A stretch of 47,659 nt of DNA from GCA-2746795 sp964643965 (GTDB taxonomy: Bacteria > Chloroflexota > Anaerolineae > Promineifilales > Promineifilaceae), in the NCBI GenBank assembly GCA_964643965.1, contig CAZXVH010000027.1, forward strand, positions 1-47,659, given 5' to 3'. A model generated the notes under the pieces. It made no database searches and was not told where the DNA came from. It worked only from the letters and a program-made list of their open reading frames with translations. The translations under genes were made by a program, and so were the position numbers. This document shows positions 23,313-31,026 of the stretch, one piece after another; within the stretch, counting starts at the first letter, position 1; each line of letters begins with the position of its first letter.

Positions 23313-24053
23313 TCATCCTTCTGAAGACAATGTTTCAAACCAGCCGCCTAAGGCTAACTCATAAAGCGTTTCCAACGAGCCGTAGCGCGTCACCACATCT
23401 GGATTTGGCGGGTTTTCCGCGCCGTTCATGGGCAGCCAGTAGGTATAACAGCCCACAGCTGCCGCCGGTTCGATATCATTTTCCCAACTGTCGCCTACCA
23501 TTAGCGCTTCCGCTGCCGCCACGCCAATGCGTTGCAAGATTTCCTGGTAGTAAAAACGGTTTGGTTTGGTGGAATGCATATTTTCGTAGCTGGTGATCAA
23601 GTCAAAGTTGAATTCATCGGCAGGTAAGCCGGCCCAACGCAGCCGCTCTAACACAGCCTGGCGCGGAAACATGGGATTGGTCGCGATGACCACTTTATAC
23701 CCTTGCTGCTGGACGAAATTGACGAGAGAAACGGCCGTTTCCCGGAACTGTGTCACCGCCGCCAACGCTGAAAACTGTTCTCGATAAAACGTATCAAAAA
23801 ACGGCTCCATAACGGCCGTTGCCAATCCCGTTTGCGCCTCAAAAGTTTGCCAAAACACCTCGCGATTCGTCAACGCCGGATCGCTGTCCATGATCATAGC
23901 CTGGGAACTGGTCAGCAGCACCCTCACAAATTGATCTGGCGGCAAATACACTTCTGCGTAGCGGCTCAACAAGGCAAAATAGCGGGGCATAAAGGTATCC
24001 ATGTGATTCCCCACCAACGTATCATCCAGGTCTAACAAAACTGCTTTGATCAT
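23313..24053 (-). CDS. HAD-superfamily hydrolase
   Basis: This 246-residue protein has all four HAD motifs: DLDDTLVG (nucleophile Asp8 and Asp10), a Ser/Thr-bearing strand IATNPMF, a Lys region before the EILQRIG segment, and MVGDSWENDIEPAAAVG for magnesium binding. It is likely a phosphatase of small phosphorylated compounds; the substrate is not readable. I start at ATG 24053 with GGGGAG upstream; the longer frame would add 16 residues from the hairpin region. Two copies of the palindrome encode ETAVSL and ATAVME in the cap domain. Confidence 0.92.
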   Translation of the reverse strand: MIKAVLLDLDDTLVGNHMDTFMPRYFALLSRYAEVYLPPDQFVRVLLTSSQAMIMDSDPALTNREVFWQTFEAQTGLATAVMEPFFDTFYREQFSALAAVTQFRETAVSLVNFVQQQGYKVVIATNPMFPRQAVLERLRWAGLPADEFNFDLITSYENMHSTKPNRFYYQEILQRIGVAAAEALMVGDSWENDIEPAAAVGCYTYWLPMNGAENPPNPDVVTRYGSLETLYELALGGWFETLSSEG

Positions 24054-24074
24054 CTTCTCCCCTTTCCAGCATAG

Positions 24075-24107
24075 AGATGGGTGCAATCTTGGAAATTGCA
24101 CCCATCT
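24075..24107. terminator. Perfect 13-bp hairpin
   Basis: AGATGGGTGCAAT (24075-24087) and ATTGCACCCATCT (24095-24107) are exact reverse complements with a 7-nt loop. It lies between the stop of the Cys-rich gene and the start of the HAD gene, so it probably ends the former's transcript. There is no long T-run. Confidence 0.65.
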
Positions 24108-24120
24108 TACTGCCCATCAC

Positions 24121-24462
24121 CTAATCCCCATTAAATAAATCTTGGAAACCCGGCTTTTCCGCCGCACATGTAAGGCAGCCAATATGCGGCTCCGGCACAT
24201 CAATCAAGTGACGGCTGCAAGACGCCTTGACCACCATTTTACGGTTCAAACCAAGAAAGCCCTTCTTAATGACGCCTTCCAAAACCAAATGTGAACTACT
24301 GTTTGCCAGCAGAATGCCGGGCACAGGACACGTTTCACAATCTTTGGGCTGCCACGGCTCAGAGGCCGGGTTTTGCGCCACTAAACGGCATTCCTGCGTA
24401 GAGTGGCCCCGATGAAAATCTTGATAATAAAACTTGCATTCTTTGCCAGCAGGTGTGATCAT
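24121..24462 (-). CDS. Conserved cysteine-rich small protein, unknown function
   Basis: This 113-residue protein has eight cysteines in CKFYYQDFHRGHSTQECRL, DCETCPVPG, ASCSRH and IGCLTCAAE. The pattern suggests zinc or iron-sulfur binding. The end (EKPGFQDLFNGD) and the central LVLEGVIKKGFLGLNRK segment look conserved-like, but I cannot name a family with confidence. The start ATG lies after an A/T-rich stretch with no strong ribosome-binding site. It is followed on the minus strand by the hairpin and then the HAD and DinB genes. Confidence 0.7.
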   Translation of the reverse strand: MITPAGKECKFYYQDFHRGHSTQECRLVAQNPASEPWQPKDCETCPVPGILLANSSSHLVLEGVIKKGFLGLNRKMVVKASCSRHLIDVPEPHIGCLTCAAEKPGFQDLFNGD

Positions 24463-24500
24463 TTTTTACTATCTCAATTCAAGAGTTTGCTGAAAAAAGT

Positions 24501-24578
24501 AACCGCGGAGGATACAAAGGGCGCGGAGGCTAGAAAATACCAGAGAAAAACTCCACGTTCTCCGCGCTCTCTGCGGTA
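24501..24578. repeat. Intergenic palindromic element with CCGCGCTCTCTGC, copy 2
   Basis: AACCGCGGAGGATAC and GGGCGCGGAGG form the left arm, and TCTCCGCGCTCTCTGCGGT the right arm. It matches the element at 11416-11493 in sequence and layout and again lies between genes, here between a Cys-rich gene and a tRNA. Confidence 0.75.
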
Positions 24579-24663
24579 AAAAAGACCTTTTTTCAGAAGA
24601 CTCAATTCAAAGTCAGAAAAGTTTCCAAAAAAAAAGCGACGCCATGTTGGTGTCGCTTTCAAG

Positions 24664-24737
24664 TACGCCCTGAGGGACTCGAACCCCCGACCTTCTGGTT
24701 CGTAGCCAGACGCTCTCATCCACTGAGCTAAGGGCGC
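24664..24737 (-). tRNA. tRNA-Arg (ACG)
   Basis: A complete 74-nt cloverleaf on the minus strand: acceptor GCGCCCT/AGGGCGT (first pair G-U), D arm GCTC/GAGC, anticodon stem TCTGG/CCAGA with loop CTACGAA giving anticodon ACG, and T arm with TTCGAGT. The ACG wobble A is normally deaminated to inosine by TadA. No CCA is encoded. It is the first of three adjacent minus-strand tRNAs. Confidence 0.96.
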
Positions 24738-24804
24738 ATTTTCAATGAAAGACCTCAAAACAATATCACATTTCTGGTTGTTCTACAACTAAAAAAGTGA
24801 TGAG

Positions 24805-24894
24805 CGGGGAGATAGGGATTCGAACCCTAGAACGGCTTTTTAAACCGTTAACCGCTTAGCAGGCGGCCCCAATCGACCACTCTGGCATCTCCCC
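24805..24894 (-). tRNA. tRNA-Ser (GCT)
   Basis: A 90-nt class II tRNA: acceptor GGGGAGA/TCTCCCC with discriminator G, anticodon stem CCGC/GCGG with loop CTGCTAA giving anticodon GCT, a long variable arm built around AACGG/CCGTT, and a T loop TTCGAAT. It reads AGC/AGU codons. CCA is not encoded. Confidence 0.96.
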
Positions 24895-24945
24895 ATATAT
24901 TTTTAATCTGAAGGAGGTCAACTCAATTGTTAAAACAGGTTATGG

Positions 24946-25032
24946 CGGAGGGAGAGGGATTCGAACCCTCGGTGAGCATAAACCCACAATGGTTTTCAAG
25001 ACCATCGCCATCGTCCACTCGGCCATCCCTCC
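24946..25032 (-). tRNA. tRNA-Ser (TGA)
   Basis: An 87-nt class II tRNA: acceptor GGAGGGA/TCCCTCC with discriminator G, anticodon stem ATGGT/ACCAT with loop CTTGAAA giving anticodon TGA, long variable arm GTGGG...CTCAC and T loop TTCGAAT. It is an ordinary serine tRNA for UCA-type codons, not a tRNA-Sec: the 8/5 acceptor-T helix and G-A-rich features of SelC are absent. Confidence 0.95.
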
Positions 25033-25100
25033 ATCCTTCAATAGTCTTGCTTGACAAGGCTCGGAAGTATAGCACGGCCGTTTTTACATGTCAAAACAAT

Positions 25101-25853
25101 TTACAACATATTCAGGTTCAAATCGGCCACTTCCAGCCATTGCGTTTCAAAAATAGGCAGTGTGTTCCAGCGGAAACGGCCGTTTAACGTCAGCGCCATA
25201 TATTGGTTATCCAACCAGCAGACAAAACCGAGCGGCCCTCGCGGTGAAAACGTCGTCGCCAGGAGCAGCTTGCCATCTACATAAAAGCGGCAGCCATCCG
25301 CCCGCCAATCCAGTTGATAACTGTGCCAGGCCATCATGGACGCCGCCACCGGCTGAAAACTAATGCCCAGGCGGCGGCGCACGACCGGCCAAAAACGGGT
25401 GCGAAATGCCGGAACCCGGCTGAGTAATAGAAAGGAAGGGGCGAAAGGGATGAGGGAAACGGCCGTTTTACTGCCGGCGTCAATCGTCGAGGCAAACCAG
25501 CCCTGCCCTGACCCGCTCACCCGCAGCGGCAAATCGGAAGGCGGCGAGGCATAAAAAAACCAGGCAGCCTGCGGCAGCGCCGGCCGGGGGCGCCGGGGAT
25601 TGGCAAACGGGGCATTCCAAAAACCAAAGCCGGCCGTGCCGCGCAGCGCCCCATTGACATGAGAAAACCGGGCTTGCAAGCGCAAAGAGACCCCAGGCCG
25701 CCATAGAAAATCACCAGAACCCTCAGCCCGGCCGTAATCATCCAATTGGGCATTCGCATAACCCCGGCTCACCGGCGGCAGCCAAAATCCAGGCGAATCA
25801 CCTGGCGTCACCACCCCGCCATTTATCTGCGTCACATGAAAATCATTCATCAT
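25101..25853 (-). CDS. Hypothetical protein, possible concanavalin A-like/glucanase fold
   Basis: This 250-residue protein has a beta-rich pattern and many Trp and Phe. The segments FLWRPGVSLRLQARFSH, GTAGFGFWNAPF, WHSYQLDWRADGCRFYVDG and GPLGFVCWLDNQYMAL match the general arrangement of LamG/glucanase jelly-roll domains, where a 'W...D.....YVDG' strand pair is common. No catalytic ExDxxE motif is visible, so it is more likely a binding domain than an enzyme. No signal peptide is present, so it is probably cytoplasmic. Function is unknown. Confidence 0.6.
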   Translation of the reverse strand: MMNDFHVTQINGGVVTPGDSPGFWLPPVSRGYANAQLDDYGRAEGSGDFLWRPGVSLRLQARFSHVNGALRGTAGFGFWNAPFANPRRPRPALPQAAWFFYASPPSDLPLRVSGSGQGWFASTIDAGSKTAVSLIPFAPSFLLLSRVPAFRTRFWPVVRRRLGISFQPVAASMMAWHSYQLDWRADGCRFYVDGKLLLATTFSPRGPLGFVCWLDNQYMALTLNGRFRWNTLPIFETQWLEVADLNLNML

Positions 25854-25950
25854 TCAAATAAACCAGCTATTTCCCTGTTAAACCAAATACGGTATCATGG
25901 AACCGCCTTTACCATAAGATAAATCAAGTATACACCTCAGGAGGTAAAAT

Positions 25951-26940
25951 ATGCTGAATATGATTTGTCCCGGCGTCATTTTGGGCTTTTTGGCCTGGTT
26001 CTTCCTGCGCTATGTCCTCTCTGGCTTCTTCACCGTAGACCAGAACGAACGCGCTGTTAAAACCAGTTTTGGCCGCGCCCTCCGCCTGAAAAACGTCACC
26101 ACCCTTGATAGTCCCATCGCTGAAGTCCTCAATGAAAAAGATAGAGAACGGTACATCTACCCCATGGTACAGGTTCTCCCCTCAGGCGGCCCCTATTTCC
26201 GTTGGCCCTGGCAAAAAGTACATAAAGTTTCCATCGCTACCCAAACTATGAACATGGCGCTAGACCTGGAAACCCCCACCGCCAACCACAATGGCACCGA
26301 ACTAGACGCTGTGACCAAAGATCAGCTAAACATTGGTCTAACCGGTCAGATTCGTTTCCGACCCAGCGAAGCCAACCTGTATGCTTATCTGTTCGGCGTT
26401 AAAACGCCTATCGTGCATGTCATGGGTTACTTCATCTCTATTTTGCGGCAGCGCATTGCCAGCTTTGAAACGCGAGAAGACGGCGTCGAACAAGATGACA
26501 TAGACGCCGGCCTGTTTGGTGGCATTTCCATTAACGATCTACGCAAAAATTTGAACGAAATTAACACCTATATGGAACAAGAATGCGCCTCTTCCGCCGC
26601 CCGTTATGGCGTGGAATTAGACGCCTCGCTCATCACCGGTATCGATCCGCCCGTAGAAGTGGAATCGGCGCTGGCTGCCATCAATACCGCCCACAACGAA
26701 GTGCAGTCAGACATCAGCCTGGCCAAAGCAGAAGCTGATCAGACCATTGTGCAGTCAAAACGGGCCGTAGAAATTGAAACATTAAAGGCCCAGGCAGAAG
26801 TGGAACCGCTGCTTTCGTTGGCAGAGCAGCTCGGGATTTTGCAAGCTCAGGGGCCAGAGGTATTGGCTGCCTACCTGCGCAATGTCCGGTTATCCTTGTA
26901 TACCAAAGCCAAATCCATCATTCTGGAGGAAGAAAAATGA
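25951..26940 (+). CDS. SPFH (band 7/prohibitin) domain protein A
   Basis: This 329-residue protein has an N-terminal membrane segment (residues 5-28), then an SPFH domain starting FFTVDQNERAVKTSFGRA, and a long C-terminal coiled coil rich in Ala, Glu and Gln (AKAEADQTIVQSKRAVEIETLKAQAEVEP). Proteins of this kind form large rings in membrane microdomains and control proteases or lipid order. An acidic insert (VTTLDSPIAEVLNEKDRERY) follows the first strand. A strong AGGAGGTAAAAT site precedes the ATG. It overlaps the next gene, a second SPFH protein, by 4 bp, so the products probably make a hetero-complex. Confidence 0.9.
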   Translation: MLNMICPGVILGFLAWFFLRYVLSGFFTVDQNERAVKTSFGRALRLKNVTTLDSPIAEVLNEKDRERYIYPMVQVLPSGGPYFRWPWQKVHKVSIATQTMNMALDLETPTANHNGTELDAVTKDQLNIGLTGQIRFRPSEANLYAYLFGVKTPIVHVMGYFISILRQRIASFETREDGVEQDDIDAGLFGGISINDLRKNLNEINTYMEQECASSAARYGVELDASLITGIDPPVEVESALAAINTAHNEVQSDISLAKAEADQTIVQSKRAVEIETLKAQAEVEPLLSLAEQLGILQAQGPEVLAAYLRNVRLSLYTKAKSIILEEEK

Positions 26941-27839
26941 ATAACATTGCCGCCTTATTAATGATTGCCTTTTTCTCTTTCTTCTTTTTCCTGATTGCCG
27001 AACCACTTATTCGTCTTCTCCTGCGCTTGATGGGTGTGTATGCCGTGGTGGAAGAGGGAACCTGCCATGTGTATGTGTTGTTTGGCAAAGTAGCGAGCGT
27101 AATCAAGGAGCCAGGGCTGCAAATTTTATGGCTAAAAATGGGACCAAAGGCTTTATTTGTGCGCTGGTTGGGGCAACGCCACATCATCGACATGCGCCTG
27201 GATCAACGATACCAGCGCAGTCTGCCCGTTAACTCAGAGGAAGGAGCGCCCATGGGTATCGGCATCTGGTATGAAATGCAGGTAGGCGATCCAGTTGCTT
27301 ATCTCTTCAAAAATACAGATCCCAGAGGCTCCCTGGCGGCCAATGTCAGCAATGCCACGGTGCGTATGTTGAGCAATATGCCGCTGGAAGATATGCTGGA
27401 GACGCGCCATATCATGAGCCGGGCTGTACGCTCGGAAGTATCACCGAAATCTGAGGAATGGGGCTACCGTCTGGGATCTGTCTACATCCGCAAGGTGCAT
27501 TTCCGGGATGCTGGCATGATCCGGCAAATTGAGGAGAAGGTGGTTAACCGCCTGCGTCAGGTCACATCAGCTATCCGGCAGGATGGGGCCAACCGGGTGA
27601 GCATTATCACCAGTTCTGCGGAGCGGAAGGCGGCCGTAGAGTTTGCCCGCGCCAATGCCATGCGCCCCAAAATTGTGGGGGAAGCGCTGCAAAAAATCAG
27701 CGCCAATCCAGCAGTGGCCCAGGCGATGTTTGAGGTGATTGAAACGGAAAACATTCTGGATGGCGAGACGAAACTGACGCTCATTCCCCAGGGCCAGGAG
27801 TTTATGAAACAGTTGTTGGGGGTGGAAGCCAGTAAGTAA
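26937..27839 (+). CDS. SPFH (band 7/prohibitin) domain protein B
   Basis: This 300-residue protein has a very hydrophobic N-terminus (LLMIAFFSFFFFLIAEPLI), an SPFH domain beginning MGVYAVVEEGTCHVYVLFGK, and a helical C-terminal part (RQIEEKVVNRLRQVTSAIRQ, AAVEFARANAMRPKIVGEAL). It overlaps protein A by 4 bp and shares its likely function as a membrane scaffold. The two proteins are clearly diverged, so they are unlikely to replace each other. An 11-bp inverted repeat after its stop probably ends the operon. Confidence 0.88.
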   Translation: MNNIAALLMIAFFSFFFFLIAEPLIRLLLRLMGVYAVVEEGTCHVYVLFGKVASVIKEPGLQILWLKMGPKALFVRWLGQRHIIDMRLDQRYQRSLPVNSEEGAPMGIGIWYEMQVGDPVAYLFKNTDPRGSLAANVSNATVRMLSNMPLEDMLETRHIMSRAVRSEVSPKSEEWGYRLGSVYIRKVHFRDAGMIRQIEEKVVNRLRQVTSAIRQDGANRVSIITSSAERKAAVEFARANAMRPKIVGEALQKISANPAVAQAMFEVIETENILDGETKLTLIPQGQEFMKQLLGVEASK

Positions 27840-27846
27840 CATGCTT

Positions 27847-27888
27847 CTTGTTTCCGGGGCGGTTTGTATGAACTACTCCGGAAACAAG
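27847..27888. terminator. Inverted repeat after the SPFH operon
   Basis: CTTGTTTCCGG (27847-27857) and CCGGAAACAAG (27878-27888) are exact reverse complements with a 20-nt loop. It begins 8 bp after the SPFH stop. There is no T-run, so termination strength is uncertain. Confidence 0.55.
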
Positions 27889-27933
27889 GGTTACCCCCTG
27901 TTTCCTCCCGCATTTTCAGGTAAAATCAGGTCT

Positions 27934-28956
27934 ATGTCTAAGCGAAAAAAGATTTCTTTGGCAACCCCGTTGCTTATCACATTTTTATTGACGGCTTTGG
28001 TTCTCTATCGTTTTGGAGAACGTTGGCTGCATGGGCTGATTTTGTATCTATCAACGGCCGTTTGGTCCCGCCGTATTGTCACCGATATGCCGCCAGCCCG
28101 AGCGGTCGCACGCCGCTTTGTCGCCGGTGAAACCCGCACAGAAGCGCTGGAAGTGGCACAGACGCTCAAGAATAACGGCATGTTGACGGCGTTGGATTTC
28201 TTGGGTGAAAGCGTAACGACTTCGGCAGAGGCCAATGCGGCCCGCGACGAAATTTTGCAGTTGATCGACGCCATCAACGCCGCCGGCTTAGATGCTTATG
28301 TCTCAGTGAAGCTGACGCAGTTGGGCCTGCGTATTGATCCAAACCTGGCCCGAGAAAATATGCGGCAGTTATTGAGTAAAGCGGCCCAATATCAGCTTAA
28401 AGTGCGTATTGACATGGAAGAAACGGCCGTTACCGACATCACCCTGCGCATCTACCGCCAACTTCGCTTTGAAGATGGCTTCGACAACGTGGGCATCGTC
28501 ATTCAAGCCTACCTGTTCCGCACCGCAGAAGATGTGCGCCAACTCATCGAAGAAGGCGCCTGGGTGCGCCTCTGCAAAGGCGCTTACGCCGAACCCGCCG
28601 ACCGTGCCTTCGCCCAAAAAGCAGATACCGACGCCAACTACATCACACTCATGCAGCAAATGCTCGGCGAAAACGCCCAACAGCACGGCCTCCACCTGGC
28701 CATCGCCACCCACGACGAAGCGATGGTGCAAGCTGCTATCGAATACACCCAGACCCACCAAATCGCTCCCGATACATTCGAGTTTCAACTGCTTTACGGC
28801 ATACGGCGTGATTTGCAAGAAAAACTGGTGGCAAAAGGATACCAGGTTCGCATTTACGTGCCTTATGGCGCCGCTTGGTACCCCTACTTTATGCGCCGGC
28901 TGGCTGAACGGCCGGCCAATTTATGGTTCTTTGCCAGCAACCTGCTCAAAAGATAA
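27934..28956 (+). CDS. Proline dehydrogenase with N-terminal membrane anchor
   Basis: This 340-residue FAD enzyme oxidises proline to pyrroline-5-carboxylate. Core motifs are intact: LDFLGESVT, YVSVKLTQLGL, KVRIDMEETAVTDITL, VRLCKGAYAEP, IATHDEAM, FQLLYGIRRDLQEKL and the flavin and substrate motif YFMRRLAERPANLWF. The N-terminus, from MSKRKKISL, has a hydrophobic helix of about 17 residues, so the enzyme may be membrane-anchored and feed electrons to quinones. I start at ATG 27934; the longer frame is encoded by the preceding inverted repeat. No P5C dehydrogenase gene is adjacent. Confidence 0.92.
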   Translation: MSKRKKISLATPLLITFLLTALVLYRFGERWLHGLILYLSTAVWSRRIVTDMPPARAVARRFVAGETRTEALEVAQTLKNNGMLTALDFLGESVTTSAEANAARDEILQLIDAINAAGLDAYVSVKLTQLGLRIDPNLARENMRQLLSKAAQYQLKVRIDMEETAVTDITLRIYRQLRFEDGFDNVGIVIQAYLFRTAEDVRQLIEEGAWVRLCKGAYAEPADRAFAQKADTDANYITLMQQMLGENAQQHGLHLAIATHDEAMVQAAIEYTQTHQIAPDTFEFQLLYGIRRDLQEKLVAKGYQVRIYVPYGAAWYPYFMRRLAERPANLWFFASNLLKR

Positions 28957-28998
28957 TGCAACACATTCACACCCGTAACTTACCAGAGAGAGGGAGTT

Positions 28999-29029
28999 AG
29001 GGAGTGGAAAGTCGACGGCTCCACTCCCT
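28999..29029. terminator. Inverted repeat after proline dehydrogenase
   Basis: AGGGAGTGGA (28999-29008) and TCCACTCCCT (29020-29029) are exact reverse complements over an 11-nt loop. The flanks AGAGAGAGGGAG and CTACTCTCT extend it partly. It lies between proline dehydrogenase and rmlC, in the right place for a terminator. Confidence 0.55.
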
Positions 29030-29074
29030 ACGGCCTACTCTCTAATTTCACCACTGCTAATCAAAAGGATCACC

Positions 29075-29617
29075 ATGCCCCAAATCGAAGAATCCGCCCA
29101 CATTCAGGGCGTTTATATTGTCAACTTAGAGGCTTACGAGGATGAGCGCGGCCGTTTTCTGGAAACCTTTCGCAAAGAATGGTTCCCTCAACGTTCCTGG
29201 CACATTTTACAGACCAACCGCTCCGATTCGGCCGCTGGCGTCTTGCGTGGCCTGCATTATCATCATAACCAGGTGGATTACTGGTATGTTGTCAAGGGCA
29301 CAATCCGGGCAGCGCTGGCCGATATTCGCCCCAATTCCCCCACCTTCAAACAGACCCAAACCGTGGAAATGGGCGGAGCGCATGAAATAGGTCTGTTCAT
29401 ACCCTGCGGCGTGGCCCATGGCTTTGTGGCGCTCACCCCGGCCACCCATACCTACATCGTGGATGGCTATTACAACGGGGGCGCAGACGAAAACGGCGTC
29501 GCCTGGAACGATCCTGAGCTGCATGTAGCCTGGGGGGTCGATAATCCCATCATATCAGCACGGGATGCAGCCAACCCCTTCCTGCGCCATATTGCCCCAG
29601 AAAGCCTGCCTAAATAA
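29075..29617 (+). CDS. rfbC: dTDP-4-dehydrorhamnose 3,5-epimerase family protein
   Basis: This 180-residue cupin-fold epimerase fits RmlC: EDERGRFLETFRKEWF at the start, VLRGLHYHHNQVDYWYVVKG with the catalytic His61, and HTYIVDGYYN with the expected Tyr near 132. It would act on dTDP-4-keto-6-deoxyglucose in dTDP-rhamnose synthesis for surface glycans. RmlA, RmlB and RmlD are not in the window. Length is right and a stop lies 3 bp before the next gene, so it starts a three-gene operon with a glycosidase-like protein and a GT4 glycosyltransferase. Confidence 0.88.
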   Translation: MPQIEESAHIQGVYIVNLEAYEDERGRFLETFRKEWFPQRSWHILQTNRSDSAAGVLRGLHYHHNQVDYWYVVKGTIRAALADIRPNSPTFKQTQTVEMGGAHEIGLFIPCGVAHGFVALTPATHTYIVDGYYNGGADENGVAWNDPELHVAWGVDNPIISARDAANPFLRHIAPESLPK

Positions 29618-29620
29618 CCC

Positions 29621-31006
29621 ATGTTTTTCTCCCTAAGACATACCCGCAAGCGCATCCTCGCCGCCTGGTTATTTGGCCTCGCCCTGATCAGTTTATTGAG
29701 CTATCAAATATGGCTCATTGGCAAATATTTGTGGCTCGTTATTTTACAGCCCAGGCTCATTGATCCGCGCATCTTCTCAGAAGCAAACGGGGCGGAGCAA
29801 ATCCGAGAGCAAGGGTACCGCATCGCCCTGGCAAACCTGAAGGCCAGCATCGAAAAACGGCGTCTGCCTGACGGCCGGGATGTGACGGTAGTATGCGCCG
29901 GAATCCGCAACTTCCGGGAACCCTGGGCGCGAGATTTCGGTTTTGCCAGTTATGGCCTGTTAGCCGTCAATGAATTAGACGCCGCTCGAGACGGCCTGGC
30001 GCTTTTTTTCAACTTTCAAAGAGATACCGGGCAATTTCCCGTAAAAATTCATTCCACCAGCGTCGTAGATCGCTATATTCATTCCTTGTTTGGCAGAGAG
30101 CAACCTATTCTCAGCCCGCTGAAACCCAAATATGTCACCGCCCACAACACCATTTCTCTGGATGGCAACTGTCTGATCGTCATTGCCGCCATGCGCTACG
30201 CGGTGCATACAGACGACGATGATTTCCTGGCGATGCATTGGCAGGGCCTCAAGCAGGCTATCGATTGGCTGAACGGCCATGCCCAGGCAGAAGATGGGCT
30301 GCTGCACCAATCCGCGTTTACAGATTGGGCGGATAGCGTCGGGCGGACGGGGCGGATTCTTTACACCAATGTCCTCTACTGGAAAGCGCTCAGTGAACTG
30401 GCGCAAGCGGCCGGCCGTCTCGAACTGATGGATGATATGGCGTTTTATGAAGCCAAAGCGCAAGGCATCTACGATTCCATTCAACAATACTTTTGGCGAC
30501 AAGATTTGGGTTACTTCGTCACCAGCGCCGACCATGAAATGTTGAGCAGCAGCGGCAACTGCCTGGCTATCGCCTGGGGAGTGGCGTCTGAGGAGCAGGC
30601 GCACAGCATCTTAGATAAAATGGAAGAATATGGCATGGCTGATCCCGTGCCCACAAAAGTAACCAATGCCCCTTATCCCAGGGGGCTGATCGCCATTGAG
30701 AATCGTTTGGGTGGCATTGGTGAATACCATACGCGGGCAGCCTGGCTGTGGCTGGGCGCCTGGCATATTATTGCCCTGGCCCGCAGTGGACGCATTGCCG
30801 AAGCGGAAACAATTTTACAACGAGCGGCCGAGGCCATTGTGCGCGATGGCGTGGTTCACGAGGTTTATGGGCCAACTGGCGCTCATCTATCCACATTTTG
30901 GTACACTTCAGAAGCGCCTTTGTCCTGGAATGCCGGTATGTTGGTATATGCTTATCATGAAGTGGCCGCCTTGAAAGAGTTGTCAAAATCTGAAAAGTCT
31001 GGCTGA
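29621..31006 (+). CDS. Membrane-anchored (alpha/alpha)6-barrel glycosidase-like protein
   Basis: This 461-residue protein has an N-terminal membrane helix (AAWLFGLALISLLSYQIWLIG) and a helical catalytic-type domain. Motifs REPWARDFGF, TAHNTISLDGN, DWADSVGR and YPRGLIAIENRLGG resemble (alpha/alpha)6 enzymes of the amylo-alpha-1,6-glucosidase and GH100/GH63 type. Catalytic acids could be the Asp in WARDF and the Asp in DWADS, by analogy. It would act at the membrane surface on glucose-containing glycans. It is 3 bp after rmlC and 20 bp before the GT4 gene. Substrate is not determinable. Confidence 0.78.
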   Translation: MFFSLRHTRKRILAAWLFGLALISLLSYQIWLIGKYLWLVILQPRLIDPRIFSEANGAEQIREQGYRIALANLKASIEKRRLPDGRDVTVVCAGIRNFREPWARDFGFASYGLLAVNELDAARDGLALFFNFQRDTGQFPVKIHSTSVVDRYIHSLFGREQPILSPLKPKYVTAHNTISLDGNCLIVIAAMRYAVHTDDDDFLAMHWQGLKQAIDWLNGHAQAEDGLLHQSAFTDWADSVGRTGRILYTNVLYWKALSELAQAAGRLELMDDMAFYEAKAQGIYDSIQQYFWRQDLGYFVTSADHEMLSSSGNCLAIAWGVASEEQAHSILDKMEEYGMADPVPTKVTNAPYPRGLIAIENRLGGIGEYHTRAAWLWLGAWHIIALARSGRIAEAETILQRAAEAIVRDGVVHEVYGPTGAHLSTFWYTSEAPLSWNAGMLVYAYHEVAALKELSKSEKSG

Positions 31007-31026
31007 ATGAATGAGGAGAGGGAAAA

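Noticed and set aside
24946..25032. tRNA with TGA anticodon read as a possible tRNA-Sec (anticodon TCA)
   Set aside because: The anticodon is TGA (5' to 3'), which reads serine codons, and the long arms and acceptor length are those of tRNA-Ser.
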